Shown here piece after piece: positions 27,717-37,080 of a stretch of 64,000 nt of DNA. Position numbers and translations under genes: made by a program. The DNA lies in the NCBI GenBank assembly GCA_029862045.1, contig JAOTYE010000006.1, positions 62,001-126,000 of the forward strand, written 5' to 3'. The number at the start of each line of letters is the position of its first letter. Within the stretch, counting starts at the first letter, position 1. Under the pieces are notes generated by a model, which worked only from the letters and a program-made list of their open reading frames with translations, did no database searches and was not told the origin of the DNA. This DNA comes from Gammaproteobacteria bacterium. GTDB lineage: Bacteria > Pseudomonadota > Gammaproteobacteria > Steroidobacterales > Woeseiaceae.

Positions 27717-27947
27717 TTATGCGTCTTTGTGGTTCTCTTCGACCGGCGTGTTGTCAAAGTTGGCGTCTTCGCCTTTATTATCACTGAGCTGGTCTTTTAC
27801 CTCCTCAGCATCGGTCATTGCTGAACGAAACCCTTTGACGGCATTGCCGAGATCGGAACCGAGCGAGCGAAAGCGTTTGGTGCCAAATATGGCGAGCACA
27901 ATGACCAGCACGATCAGTAATTGTGGCCAGCTTATGCCTGATAACAT
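27717..27947 (-). CDS. tatA: Sec-independent protein translocase subunit TatA
   Basis: 76 residues with a single N-terminal helix (about 5-20), the hinge [20 protein letters not shown] and a charged tail, the TatA pattern. It polymerises to form the translocation pore for folded proteins. First gene of the tat operon; the ribosome site AGGAG is 7 bases before the ATG and a small GC hairpin (GGGGC/GCCCC, 27960-27973) lies just upstream of it, possibly limiting initiation. Confidence 0.95.
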   Translation of the reverse strand: MLSGISWPQLLIVLVIVLAIFGTKRFRSLGSDLGNAVKGFRSAMTDAEEVKDQLSDNKGEDANFDNTPVEENHKDA

Positions 27948-28046
27948 CTCAAAACTCCTGGGGCGCCGCCCCGCAAACTCTCTTCAAGGCCATGATAACG
28001 CCAAAGGCCGGACAATACCGTGCCGGCGTCACACAGCGATACCCGT

Positions 28047-28484
28047 TCAGGTTTCGAGCCAGAATGTCACGGGACCGTCATTTGTGAGCCTTATCTGCAT
28101 ATTGGCACCGAATTGCCCGGTTTCAACCACCTCAAGCCGCTCGCGGCAGGCGCTAACCAGACGCTCGAAATAGGCCTCGCCCATCTCCGGAGCTGCCGCC
28201 TTCGTGAAGCTGGCGCGAGTGCCCTTTTTGGTGTCTGCGGCCAGGGTGAATTGTGGCACCAGCAGTAATCCAAAGCGCTCGTCCACCACACTGCGGTTCA
28301 TGCGGTCCTCGCCGTCTGGAAACACACGGTAGGAAAGGATCCGCTCTGCGAGCCTGGCGATGTCTTGTTCTTTGTCATCGCGGTGCACCGCAACCAGCAC
28401 CAGCAGCCCGCGGCCTATTTCGCCGACCGTGGTATTGCCCACGCAGACGGCGGCCTCGGTGACGCGTTGCAGCAAAGCAATCAT
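28047..28484 (-). CDS. dtd: D-aminoacyl-tRNA deacylase
   Basis: 145 residues; the homodimeric proofreading enzyme that removes D-amino acids from mischarged tRNA. It opens MIALLQRVTEAAV and shows the catalytic LLLVPQFTLAADT segment and the cross-subunit NDGPVTFWLE, the Gly-cisPro motif that selects chirality. Length and both motifs match E. coli Dtd (145). It is on the same strand as the tat genes, about 100 bases upstream of tatA. Confidence 0.95.
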   Translation of the reverse strand: MIALLQRVTEAAVCVGNTTVGEIGRGLLVLVAVHRDDKEQDIARLAERILSYRVFPDGEDRMNRSVVDERFGLLLVPQFTLAADTKKGTRASFTKAAAPEMGEAYFERLVSACRERLEVVETGQFGANMQIRLTNDGPVTFWLET

Positions 28485-28878
28485 TATTTCGTTGTTTTCC
28501 AGACTATCGACACAAACGAGGCCTTTATTAATGCATCAACGAGATACGAATATCCATAGCGAAGAGGCGCAGATGCGAAGATTTGAGGCGCTACGGATAG
28601 CCTGTCGGGGCAGCAGCCCCGGCCAAACCATGGACGGTACGGGCCCTGGTCGCGAGATCAGGGCCCGCTTCGCAAGAAACCCCCACCCTTACCCAACTTG
28701 CGACGAGAAAAGATATGATATTCCCACAAACAGACAATAACTATGATAGTGGGATAATGATCCACGGCTCGCCGCAATAATTTATCGAAAGTGGGATCTG
28801 TTCGCCTGAATATGCTGCGTTGGCTTCAGGCCTCCCAGCCAATACACTTAGGCGCTTGTACGCCGGACAGGGAAGATA
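28485..28878. other. 394-base intergenic region with strong hairpins
   Basis: Separates divergent dtd and the TRAP binding protein gene. It contains no convincing open frame. A 12-base-pair stem runs 28640-28651 against 28656-28667 (CGGGCCCTG / CAGGGCCCG plus three further pairs) and closes on a GCGA tetraloop of the GNRA kind. A second stem GGGGC-AGCA-GCCCC stands at 28604-28617. Further on, TCCCAC near 28721 can pair with GTGGGA near 28749. A weak promoter pair CAGACA/GATAAT (28731-28758) could serve the downstream gene. No known riboswitch was recognised; it may hold an unlisted structured RNA. Confidence 0.45.
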
Positions 28879-29973
28879 ATGAAAAGAAGACAGTTTGTCG
28901 GTGGGTTGGCCGCTGCGGTCGGTGCTGCCTCATGTGCAGGCGAGAAGACCGATTGCGCAAGCGGTACCGGACAGTCAGCTGAGACGTTCGAATGGTCTTG
29001 CGTGACATCGTGGCCGCCGAAGTACCCGGGTCTTGGCATGGCGGTTGAGAACCTCGCAGAGCGCATCGAGTCGGCATCCAACGGGCGGCTCAAGATCAAG
29101 GTTTATGGTGGCGGCGAGCTCGTGCCGGCTTTCGAGGCATTTGATGCGGTGAGTCGCGGCACCGTCGAGATGGGGCACGATGCGTCGTACTACCACAAGG
29201 GCAAAGTTGATGCCGCACAGTTTTTTACGGCCGTGCCTTTCGGTCTGAATTATCTGGAACTAAACGGTTGGTTTTATTATGGCGGCGGTCTCGAGCTATG
29301 GCGCGAATTGTACGAACCGTTCAACATCATTCCCTTTCCGTGTGGCAACACTGGCGTGCAGATGGGTGGCTGGTTTAATCGAGAAATCAATTCCGTTGAC
29401 GACCTCAAAGGCCTCAAAATGCGTATCCCGGGTCTCGGCGGCGAAGTCATCCGACGCGCCGGCGCGACACCGGTGACAATGCCCGGGTCCGAAATCTTTA
29501 CGTCATTGCAAACCGGCGCCATCGATGCGACTGAGTGGGTCGGCCCGTATAACGACGTATCGTTTGGTCTGCATAAGGCCGCGAAGTACTACTATTACCC
29601 GGGATGGCAGGAGCCGGGTGCCGGTCTTGAATGCATGATCAACACCGCCGCGTGGGCATCTCTGCCGGCAGATTTGCAGGCGATCGTCGAGATCTCCTGT
29701 CAGGCGATTACTACTGACATGATGGCGGAGTACACGCACGGCAATGCGTTTGCGCTACAGCAATTAGTTGATGATCCAGACGTTGAAGTTCGGCCATTTC
29801 CCGACGACGTCTTGCGGTTGCTGAAGTCAATCACACACGACATTGTGCGGGAAACGGCTGCAACCGATCCAATGTGGGACAAGATTCAGAAGTCGTACTA
29901 CGCGTATATGGAAAAGTCGACGCGGAATCAGCGCGTCACCGAGTTTGCGTACCTCAGGACACGCGATTTATAG
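28879..29973 (+). CDS. TRAP transporter solute-binding protein, TakP-like (DctP family)
   Basis: 364 residues; a periplasmic receptor that hands a carboxylate to a TRAP permease. The N-terminus MKRRQFVGGLAAAVG is a twin-arginine signal. Ligand residues of 2-oxo acid receptors such as TakP appear conserved: Gln in VQMGGW, Arg in MRIPGLGGEV, and Glu-Trp in TEWVGPYND. Likely substrate is a 2-oxo acid or lactate (inference). No permease gene follows; dctQ-dctM are 6 kb downstream on the other strand and may be its partners. Confidence 0.9.
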   Translation: MKRRQFVGGLAAAVGAASCAGEKTDCASGTGQSAETFEWSCVTSWPPKYPGLGMAVENLAERIESASNGRLKIKVYGGGELVPAFEAFDAVSRGTVEMGHDASYYHKGKVDAAQFFTAVPFGLNYLELNGWFYYGGGLELWRELYEPFNIIPFPCGNTGVQMGGWFNREINSVDDLKGLKMRIPGLGGEVIRRAGATPVTMPGSEIFTSLQTGAIDATEWVGPYNDVSFGLHKAAKYYYYPGWQEPGAGLECMINTAAWASLPADLQAIVEISCQAITTDMMAEYTHGNAFALQQLVDDPDVEVRPFPDDVLRLLKSITHDIVRETAATDPMWDKIQKSYYAYMEKSTRNQRVTEFAYLRTRDL

Positions 29974-30037
29974 TCAGGTCGTACCGCTGTAAGCCCGTTA
30001 GGCTTGATCGCCGCCCGTAACACAACAACAGAGCGTC

Positions 30038-30865
30038 ATGCTGAAATTCATTCTCGCCGCCGCCGCCTGTTACGCCCTGCTCGTCGTCATCGTGTATTTG
30101 ATGCAGGGGCGCATGCTCTATCTTTCAGGAGTACCCGGGCGAACGTTGACCATGACGCCGGCCGACGCTGGCATGGACTATCAGGATGTCTCGATCGAAA
30201 CTACCGACGGAGTGACACTGCATGGCTGGTACATCGCCGGCCGATCCTCGCAAGTACTGTTGTTCTTTCACGGCAATGCCGGAAATATCTCACATCGTCT
30301 CGACTCGATCGGGCAGTTCCGGGAGCTGGGCTTATCAGTATTGATTATCGACTACCGGGGCTACGGTCAGAGTGAAGGCCGAACTACGGAGAACGGGATC
30401 TATCGCGATGCTGATGCGGCGTGGCGGTATCTCATCGAGAGTCGCGGTGTAGTCGCCAGCGATATCATAATTTTCGGCCGCTCACTCGGCGCCTCTGTTG
30501 CGTCACGACTAGCGGCCCGGCATCGACCCTTGGCACTTATCGTGGAATCTTCCTTCTCGTCAGTTCCGGACATTGCCCAGGAGCTCTATCCATGGCTCCC
30601 GGCGCGCTGGTTGAGCCGCCTCAGGCATGCGACACGCGATCATGTGCGGGACGTTCGCTGCCCCGTACTGGTGGTTCACAGTCGAGACGATGAAATCATC
30701 CCGTTCCACCACGGCGAAGCAGTCTTTGCAGCTGCGAATGAACCCCGGACGCTACTGACGATTCGCGGCACTCACAATGATGCATTCCTCGTAGACGAGC
30801 GCACCTATGTTGAAGGGCTGCGGACGTTTCTGACAGGACTCTCCGCGCCCGCCTTACCACGGTGA
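30038..30865 (+). CDS. Alpha/beta hydrolase, membrane-anchored (BEM46/ABHD13 type)
   Basis: 275 residues with one N-terminal membrane helix (residues 2-20) and the hydrolase fold: oxyanion region FFHGNAGN, nucleophile elbow GRSLGAS, acid in SRDDEIIP and the histidine in GTHND. Resembles the esterase-like family found in most bacteria next to unrelated genes; substrate unknown. It lies 64 bases after the TRAP binding protein gene in the same direction and faces the FG-GAP gene tail to tail. Confidence 0.88.
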   Translation: MLKFILAAAACYALLVVIVYLMQGRMLYLSGVPGRTLTMTPADAGMDYQDVSIETTDGVTLHGWYIAGRSSQVLLFFHGNAGNISHRLDSIGQFRELGLSVLIIDYRGYGQSEGRTTENGIYRDADAAWRYLIESRGVVASDIIIFGRSLGASVASRLAARHRPLALIVESSFSSVPDIAQELYPWLPARWLSRLRHATRDHVRDVRCPVLVVHSRDDEIIPFHHGEAVFAAANEPRTLLTIRGTHNDAFLVDERTYVEGLRTFLTGLSAPALPR

Positions 30866-30880
30866 TTGCGAAAACATGCG

Positions 30881-32389
30881 TTACTGGATTGCAAGCAAGA
30901 GGCGCACGGTATGTGCTGAATCATTGCCGTCCGCCGCGTTATAACGAATGATCAGATCAGCATTGCCGTTGCCGTCGATGTCTTCAGCGGCAACCAGAGC
31001 GCCGTTACGCGGCAATATGACGTCCATATCGACTTCGTCCTTGCTGAATAGATGTTCCGTCGCGACACCATGATAGAAACTCAAGCGGTTGCGGCCGGTT
31101 TGCATCACGAGATCTTTCCGCCCGTCGCCGTCAAAGTCTGCGACTTCGATCGCCGGAATATCCACCTGGCCGCTCGTGACGCTGAAGCGGACATTGGTCT
31201 TGGCGACATAGTCGGCGCTGTCTGAGTAGTTATCGTCGGCCGTCATCTTAAAAAAGTGCAGCTGTAATGACACATTACCGGACAGCAGCGCCCTGATGAC
31301 CCGACCGAAGGTCAGGCGTACTTTCCTCACGACCAGATCCTTCTTGCCGTCGCCGTCGATATCTGTACCGATAAGGCCGAATTGCAGACCCTCAGAGGCA
31401 AGTTGCGCATCCTCTGTCTCCCGGTATACGAGCCGATCACCGTCCATCCGCCCCAGATGCAGGCCAAATTCATTGCGCTTGTCGAACACGCCCTCGCTAA
31501 ATGTGGACTCGGTCAGGATGTCAGGCAGCTGGTCGTCATTCAGGTCTTCGATCGACCAGATGCGCTTTTCAGTGAGTTCCCTCTGATCGACTGCACCACG
31601 GTTGTTTTGCAGTGTGCGCATCTCGGCTTCGGAAAGCAGATCCAAACCCAGCGGCACGACTTGCGGCCGACCCTCGAATCGCGCGCCGGGCAGTTGCGCA
31701 TAGACGCGTAACGAATCACCTCGCCAGACAGCGAGGTCAGTCAAAGCGTCGAAGTTCATGTTGCCGCTGACGAGCGGCCGGCTCTCGAAGCTGACGATGC
31801 CGCTCGACACGGTCATGCTACTGCTTTCCCGCAGCAGAATTTCGTCTCCAAGGCTGCCGTCCGTCCGCTGCAGGCGTACCCGATAGCCTGCGGTATCCGG
31901 CACGACCAGATCGTCCCGGTCGTCCTGGTTGATGTCGCGAAAGAAATCGATTGGCACAATCGCACCAGCACGGTCCTGGCCATAGATCGTCCGAATGTCG
32001 ACAACCGCGACGAGTCCGTTGAGGGTAAAGTCGTAGCGCAGGATTCGTCCTGGCTCGATAAAGAACAAGGCGTCCCGATTACCGAGTCGACCGACGTCGT
32101 ACGCAATCAGGTTGGCACCGGGGGCCAGCGAAAGGATGGGCTGCGGGCTGTCTTCGTTGGCACCGTCAACCCGATAGACAGCGAGTCGCTGCTGGTGATC
32201 GTCATCGCGCCCGGCCAGCACGACATGGCGGGCATTGTCGTCGCTCAAGCTTGCGGCGAGGACCGGTTGCTCCACGTGGAATCCGGCAGCGATAATAATC
32301 TCGGAGAACCCCGGCTCTGCGGCGGTGGCCGCGGCCGCGAGCACAATCGCGAGGCTAAATAAGATGCTGCGCACTTTGTTGTATCCCAC
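30881..32389 (-). CDS. FG-GAP/VCBS repeat exported protein
   Basis: 502 residues with a signal peptide (1-25, ending ATAAEP) and repeated calcium-binding DxDxDG loops: DINQDDRDDLVV, DIDGDGKKDLVV, DFDGDGRKDLVM and DIDGNGNADLII, the FG-GAP/VCBS pattern of a beta-propeller. Such proteins are extracellular or surface binding modules; no enzymatic domain is seen. The GTG at 32389 is the only good start before the signal peptide. Function unknown. Confidence 0.8.
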   Translation of the reverse strand: MGYNKVRSILFSLAIVLAAAATAAEPGFSEIIIAAGFHVEQPVLAASLSDDNARHVVLAGRDDDHQQRLAVYRVDGANEDSPQPILSLAPGANLIAYDVGRLGNRDALFFIEPGRILRYDFTLNGLVAVVDIRTIYGQDRAGAIVPIDFFRDINQDDRDDLVVPDTAGYRVRLQRTDGSLGDEILLRESSSMTVSSGIVSFESRPLVSGNMNFDALTDLAVWRGDSLRVYAQLPGARFEGRPQVVPLGLDLLSEAEMRTLQNNRGAVDQRELTEKRIWSIEDLNDDQLPDILTESTFSEGVFDKRNEFGLHLGRMDGDRLVYRETEDAQLASEGLQFGLIGTDIDGDGKKDLVVRKVRLTFGRVIRALLSGNVSLQLHFFKMTADDNYSDSADYVAKTNVRFSVTSGQVDIPAIEVADFDGDGRKDLVMQTGRNRLSFYHGVATEHLFSKDEVDMDVILPRNGALVAAEDIDGNGNADLIIRYNAADGNDSAHTVRLLLAIQ

Positions 32390-32403
32390 TCACTTTTAAA
32401 GGG

Positions 32404-33159
32404 CTACCAAACGCTGCCAAGCGCAACCCTGATTGCCTCGCCGTTGATGCCGCTGGATTCCTCGGCTGCGAGGAATGCAATCACCTCGGCCACTTCCCGG
32501 GTCGTGGCAACGCGGCCCGGCGGATACAGCTCCGCTCGTTCCTGCCAGACCTGCTCGGTCGTGATTCGACGATCCTTTGCCTCTTGGCGGGCCGAACGTT
32601 CGGCCATCTCAGTCCGTACCCAGCCGGGCAAAACGGCGTTGGATGTAATGCCAAAAGCTCCGCCGTCCTGGGCGACCGAGCGCATTAGCCCCAGCAAACC
32701 GTGTTTGGAGCTGTTATATGCGCTTCCAGCGTATTCGGCGACCAGGCCAGCAGTAGAGCTCGTGTAGACAACGCGCCCGTAACGGCGTTCCACCATTCCT
32801 CGCAATGCCAGCCTCGAGAGATGGAACGGCCCATCGAGATTGACTCGCATCGTCTCGCTCCAAATATCCGGCTCCTGTTCCCAGACGACACGCTCATGGG
32901 CTGAACCGATACCGTGGTTGCAAACAAGAATCTCGATTGGACCCAGACGTTGCTCGGTGTCAGCGACGGCGTGCGCACAGCCCTCCTGGGTTCCCAGATC
33001 TGCTACCGAATACTCCAGCCCTGTTGCCGCCAATTCTTGCTGGCCTCGAGCGATGCACATAACCCGCGCACCACGTGCCGCCAATATTTCTGCGGCCGCC
33101 CGCCCTATTCCTCGTCCGCCGCCTGTGACGAAAGCGACGCGCCCTTCGACTCCTGCCAT
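32404..33159 (-). CDS. Short-chain dehydrogenase/reductase
   Basis: 251 residues with the Rossmann motif TGGGRGIG (residues 13-20), NHG in the ILVCNHG segment (usual NNAG, so altered), the catalytic Ser in YTSSTAG and Tyr-x3-Lys in AYNSSKHG, and a C-terminal substrate loop. Start chosen at the ATG at 33159 with an AGGGG ribosome site; the open frame extends 45 codons upstream without conservation. Probably oxidoreductase of an alcohol, steroid or acyl chain; substrate not predictable. Confidence 0.9.
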   Translation of the reverse strand: MAGVEGRVAFVTGGGRGIGRAAAEILAARGARVMCIARGQQELAATGLEYSVADLGTQEGCAHAVADTEQRLGPIEILVCNHGIGSAHERVVWEQEPDIWSETMRVNLDGPFHLSRLALRGMVERRYGRVVYTSSTAGLVAEYAGSAYNSSKHGLLGLMRSVAQDGGAFGITSNAVLPGWVRTEMAERSARQEAKDRRITTEQVWQERAELYPPGRVATTREVAEVIAFLAAEESSGINGEAIRVALGSVW

Positions 33160-33421
33160 GCTGCAGATCCCCTTAACGTGTTCCGAAACAGTATAACGTC
33201 TGCTTTTTGACGCAAAGCGGACATTGAGGTCGTAAAGTGTTGGATGGGAGCAAATGATCCTGAGCGGACGCCTCATCTTTCGGTACGATTCCAATCGTGC
33301 GAATGGCCGTTAGCGGACACGCCAAGCTGGGTGTAGATTGACACCAAGAGGTCTGCTATCAGCCCGTTACCGCTACGGCCGATCGCATCAAACTCTATGC
33401 AAATGAAGCCAAGTATCCAGC

Positions 33422-34138
33422 ATGCCCCTATCTGAGAAAAAAGCGGCGGCAAACCATTTCCGGCGGCAAATCCGGCGAAGTAACGAACTGCATGTCGAAT
33501 ACATGGATGATGCGCATCTTCGGAAAAGCTACGAGCGCTTTACGAATTGGCAGCTTGATTACCTGCTTCCATTGTTCGGCGACTTGTATGCCCAGACCGG
33601 CTATGCGGAGGCGATTGATTTCACTATGAGCGACCTCGCCGGCATTGGCATCAGCAATCGCGACCACGATCTGGAGCGTGCCGCTCCGGCCATTACTACG
33701 TTACTGCCGCTTGGCGCGCTTGTGACCATTGCCAGCGCGGCGGAGATGAACGCCCGGGTACTGGAGATTAATATTGCGATCTGCCGATGTCTGTTGGTCG
33801 GGAACGAGCTCCCGGCCCAGATAACAGAATATGAATATTGCGTCGCCTGCCGCAAGGCCAGCTCCTTGGGGAAATGTGTGCAGCTCGTCCATCTAATCAC
33901 CGGGCTGGGCAAGACGCTCAGGTCACTCGTCGAAATTCCAATGATTGGGATAACCCTTCGCGCCATGAGAGCGCCCGCTCATGCGGCCGGGTTCGGCGCA
34001 CTTCAGGAGTTCCTGGAAAAAGGCTTTCGCACGTTCAGGCAGATTCCGGACATTGATCACTTTCTTGCTGAGATTGAAAATCGCATGATCGAGATTTTTG
34101 AGAGAATCTACACGGCGCCACTGGATCGACTCCACTGA
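33422..34138 (+). CDS. Uncharacterised protein, possible FFLEELY-motif family
   Basis: 238 residues, no signal peptide, alpha-helical with a long C-terminal helix. A segment WQLDYLLPLFGDLYAQ followed by RDHDLERAAPAITTLLP resembles the motif region of the FFLEELY family of gammaproteobacterial proteins of unknown role; the match is weak by eye. ICRCLL and YCVACRK give three clustered Cys, perhaps a metal site (inference). The gene lies in an accessory pocket between an SDR and a DoxX-like gene with intergenic AGCGGAC motifs around it. Confidence 0.55.
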   Translation: MPLSEKKAAANHFRRQIRRSNELHVEYMDDAHLRKSYERFTNWQLDYLLPLFGDLYAQTGYAEAIDFTMSDLAGIGISNRDHDLERAAPAITTLLPLGALVTIASAAEMNARVLEINIAICRCLLVGNELPAQITEYEYCVACRKASSLGKCVQLVHLITGLGKTLRSLVEIPMIGITLRAMRAPAHAAGFGALQEFLEKGFRTFRQIPDIDHFLAEIENRMIEIFERIYTAPLDRLH

Positions 34139-34327
34139 CACCTGACACGGTGGAGATAGCAAGAAGTTGGCGCCAAACCGCCGCGAATTGGCGCATTGCT
34201 GAGCGTCCGCTTTACACCAGATAGCTGTCATTGAGCTGATAGGATGGTGACAGGCTGGAAATGACCCAAAGCGGTCACACAGACGATCGAGTGCCGAGTG
34301 AGGAAACCATAAGATAAAGGCACAAAA

Positions 34328-34672
34328 ATGAAGGCTGTTTCTACAATAATTTTGGCAATACTAATTTTGTTGGCGGTGTCATCCGGCATCACGAAGATAC
34401 TGTTAATGCAGCAAGACGTTAACTTCTTCGGCAAGTACGGTTTCTCCAACCCAATTCTCATCATTTACGGATTAGTACAACTGATCGGTGGCCTACTCTT
34501 GGTGTTTACAAGAACCAGATTTGTTGGCGCTGCGATTGTGGCAATTACGTTCTTGATTTCCCTGGTCGTTCTGCTAATGGAGGGGAACATACCGGTCAGC
34601 ATCGCCACCGTGGTCGCCACACTGTTGTTGGGTGTAATTATGAAGCAAAGCTGGCCGCCCGCTGCGCGATAG
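34328..34672 (+). CDS. DoxX-like small membrane protein
   Basis: 114 residues forming four hydrophobic helices (about 5-24, 42-60, 64-84, 88-106) with the MQQDVNFFGKYGFSNPILIIYGLVQLIGG region typical of DoxX-like proteins. Possibly involved in redox or stress balance but the family is poorly defined. The 3' end overlaps by a few bases the relic of an ICMT-type methyltransferase gene. Confidence 0.75.
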   Translation: MKAVSTIILAILILLAVSSGITKILLMQQDVNFFGKYGFSNPILIIYGLVQLIGGLLLVFTRTRFVGAAIVAITFLISLVVLLMEGNIPVSIATVVATLLLGVIMKQSWPPAAR

Positions 34673-34785
34673 TCCAAAGGCTGCTTGTGGAAGAAGAGCA
34701 TCTGTATCGTGTGTTTGGCGAGCAGTACGCGGAGTACAGCCGGACTATTTCGCGCTACTTCGGCAGGTCCCATCCACAAAGCTAG
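34666..34785 (+). pseudogene. Relic of an isoprenylcysteine methyltransferase-type gene, C-terminal end
   Basis: A short frame without a start, ending in TAG at 34783-34785, encodes LLVEEEHLYRVFGEQYAEY and then SRTISRYFG, a good copy of the C-terminal cytoplasmic end (EExxLxxxFGExYxxYxxxVxR) of the ICMT/PEMT family of membrane methyltransferases. The membrane helices that should precede it are missing; the DoxX-like gene occupies that place in another frame. It is read as a decayed gene end left by deletion or rearrangement. Confidence 0.6.
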
Positions 34786-34944
34786 ACCACTGAACACCGG
34801 ATGATGCGATGTCTGGTCTTGACCGATAACTGTGCGTCAACCTTGTGAATGAGATGCATTCCGTGACAACCACGAGATATGCGTCCTGCGCACCGTATAA
34901 TATGGTCGTATTAGCACCTGGTTGAAACGGGGAAATCTCACAAG

Positions 34945-35661
34945 ATGATGATCGAAGAGCATCTAACGGCTCGACCAGACTGGGTAAAGGAATCTGCCTT
35001 TGGGCAATGGTTTCTTGGTACGGATACATGGACGAACCAGGTGCTAAAGATCGCGCTGGACGATCTTGAGTCGCTCATGATGCCGAAAGCTGATCGTTAT
35101 CCAACAATACTTGATGTTGGCTTTGGTCATGGTCAGTCTCTGCTGATGCTGGATCAGCGCTTCCGCCCCGAGAGAATAATTGGTCTGGACGTAGACCCCA
35201 GAACAGCGGAATGGTCTGCGGAAAAAGCCGAAGCCTGTGTTAGCGACGTGCAACTTATTGTCAGTAATGCAGCGTCTATCGATCTGCCTGATGCTTCTGT
35301 TGACATGGTATTTTGCCACCAGACGTTTCATCATATTGTTGATCAACCGGGCGCCGCAAATGAATTTTATCGAGTACTCAGGCCAGGCGGAGTCTTGCTG
35401 TTTGCAGAATCCTGCAAAAAATATATTCATTCCCTGCCTATAAGAATACTCTTCAGGCATCCAATGGATGTTCAAAAAACTGATGTTGAGTACATACAAT
35501 TGCTGGAAGCGAGCGGTTTTGTCACACGCCCGGAAAGCACTTCCCGGCCATACTTGTGGTGGAGTCGTATGGACCTCGGAATACTGGAAAAACTGGGTAA
35601 AAAAGTTGCCAAAGATAAGGAGGAGACGCTGGTTAATGTTGTTGCATATCGTCCTAAGTGA
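34945..35661 (+). CDS. SAM-dependent methyltransferase, class I
   Basis: 238 residues with motif I ILDVGFGHGQ (residues 55-64), acidic loop GLDVDPR, motif II DMVFCHQTFHH and motif III LRPGGVLLF, the Rossmann-type methyltransferase set. The substrate is not evident; a ubiquinone-biosynthesis-like or small-molecule role is possible. It is the last gene of the accessory pocket and is followed convergently by dctM. Confidence 0.9.
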   Translation: MMIEEHLTARPDWVKESAFGQWFLGTDTWTNQVLKIALDDLESLMMPKADRYPTILDVGFGHGQSLLMLDQRFRPERIIGLDVDPRTAEWSAEKAEACVSDVQLIVSNAASIDLPDASVDMVFCHQTFHHIVDQPGAANEFYRVLRPGGVLLFAESCKKYIHSLPIRILFRHPMDVQKTDVEYIQLLEASGFVTRPESTSRPYLWWSRMDLGILEKLGKKVAKDKEETLVNVVAYRPK

Positions 35662-35704
35662 ATATTTATTGGTTCCTTACCACGGTTCGAGAAGCGAACG
35701 GAGC

Positions 35705-37078
35705 TTAACCGCCGTAAATCCTGTTCGGCAACCACGTTACCAGGTCGGGGAAAATTGCCAGCAGCAGTAGCGCAAAAATCTGAATCGCGACGAACGGAAT
35801 AGCACCACGGTAAATTTGCTGCGTCGTAACACCGGGGGGTGCAACACCGCGAAGGTAAAAAAGGGCGAAGCCAAACGGCGGCGTCAGGAAAGAAGTTTGC
35901 AGGTTGATCGCGATCATGATGCCGAGCCACACGGGATCGAGGCCCATCGCAAGCAAGACGGGTCCGACTATAGGCACGACGACAAATGTGATTTCAATAA
36001 AGTCGAGCACGAAGCCCAACAAGAACATCACAAGCATCACAACGATAACGGCGCCGATAACGCCACCGGGTAACGCCTCAAGTATCGCGCGGACACCATC
36101 GTCGCCACCGTAGCCACGGAAGACGAGAGAGAAGACAGACGCGCCAATCAGAATCAGGAACACCATGCTGCTGATCTTGAGTGTGCTTCGCATGACTTCT
36201 TGCAATCTCTCGAGGTTCAGCTGCCTGCGAAACACGGCAAGCAGCAGTGCGCCCATCGCGCCGACGCCAGCAGCTTCGGTCGGCGTCGCAAGCCCGGCTA
36301 AAATCGAGCCAAGTACAGCGAATATCAGGAGTATCGGAGGAAGGACCGCCTGAAGAACTTGCCAGTGCGAAACCTTGTCATCCGAGGTCCTCACGTGTGC
36401 GGGCATTTCGGTCGGCCGGAAAAAGGCTACGCCAATTATGTAGAGAATGTAGAGCAAGACGAGTAACAAGCCAGGTATGAGCGCGCCGGCGAACAGGTCG
36501 CCGACGGACACTGTTTTTGGCGAAAAGATACCCATCTTGAGCTGTGCCTGCTGATAGGCGGAGGTCATGACATCGCCGAGCATGACGAGAATGATCGATG
36601 GCGGAATGATTTGACCAAGCGTGCCGGAGGCGCAGATTGTGCCAGCTGAAATCTCCGGCGAGTAACCGCGCCGCAACATCGTTGGCAACGACAACAGCCC
36701 CATAGTAACGACAGTCGCGCCCACGATACCCGTACTCGCTGCGAGCAGCATGCCGACGACGGTAACCGATATGCCGAGTCCGCCGCGCAGCGAACCGAAC
36801 AACGCACTTAGCGTCTCCAGCAACTCCTCGGCTATTCGCGCGCGCTCAAGCATGACACCCATGAAAACGAACAATGGCACGGCAACAAGTGTCTCATTGG
36901 TCATGATTCCGAACACGCGGTTCGGCAGGCTCGAGAGCAGCGCCTCGGTGAAGTTGCCGGTCAGGACGCCGACACCGGCAAATATTAGCGCGGTGCCACC
37001 GAGCGTAAATGCAACAGGAAATCCAGCAAGTAATACGACTATTACCGACAGGAACAGCAGCAGCGCTACCCACTCCAT
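35705..37078 (-). CDS. TRAP transporter large permease, DctM subunit
   Basis: 457 residues, about 12 transmembrane helices, matching DctM of the DctPQM secondary transporters: N-terminal FPVAFTLGGTALIFA, GxLxPPS motif as GQIIPPSIILVMLGDV, and C-terminal ITFVVVPIVGPVLLAMGLDPVWLGIMIAINLQTSFLTPPFG. It carries substrate and sodium across the inner membrane and needs DctQ and a receptor. The ATG at 37078 is 2 bases from the dctQ stop. Confidence 0.95.
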   Translation of the reverse strand: MEWVALLLFLSVIVVLLAGFPVAFTLGGTALIFAGVGVLTGNFTEALLSSLPNRVFGIMTNETLVAVPLFVFMGVMLERARIAEELLETLSALFGSLRGGLGISVTVVGMLLAASTGIVGATVVTMGLLSLPTMLRRGYSPEISAGTICASGTLGQIIPPSIILVMLGDVMTSAYQQAQLKMGIFSPKTVSVGDLFAGALIPGLLLVLLYILYIIGVAFFRPTEMPAHVRTSDDKVSHWQVLQAVLPPILLIFAVLGSILAGLATPTEAAGVGAMGALLLAVFRRQLNLERLQEVMRSTLKISSMVFLILIGASVFSLVFRGYGGDDGVRAILEALPGGVIGAVIVVMLVMFLLGFVLDFIEITFVVVPIVGPVLLAMGLDPVWLGIMIAINLQTSFLTPPFGFALFYLRGVAPPGVTTQQIYRGAIPFVAIQIFALLLLAIFPDLVTWLPNRIYGG

Positions 37079-37080
37079 CG

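Noticed and set aside
28540-28680. Resemblance of AGAGGCGC and GGGGCAGCAGCCCC to parts of a lysine riboswitch
   Set aside because: The conserved core junction words are missing and the spacing to the next gene is wrong.
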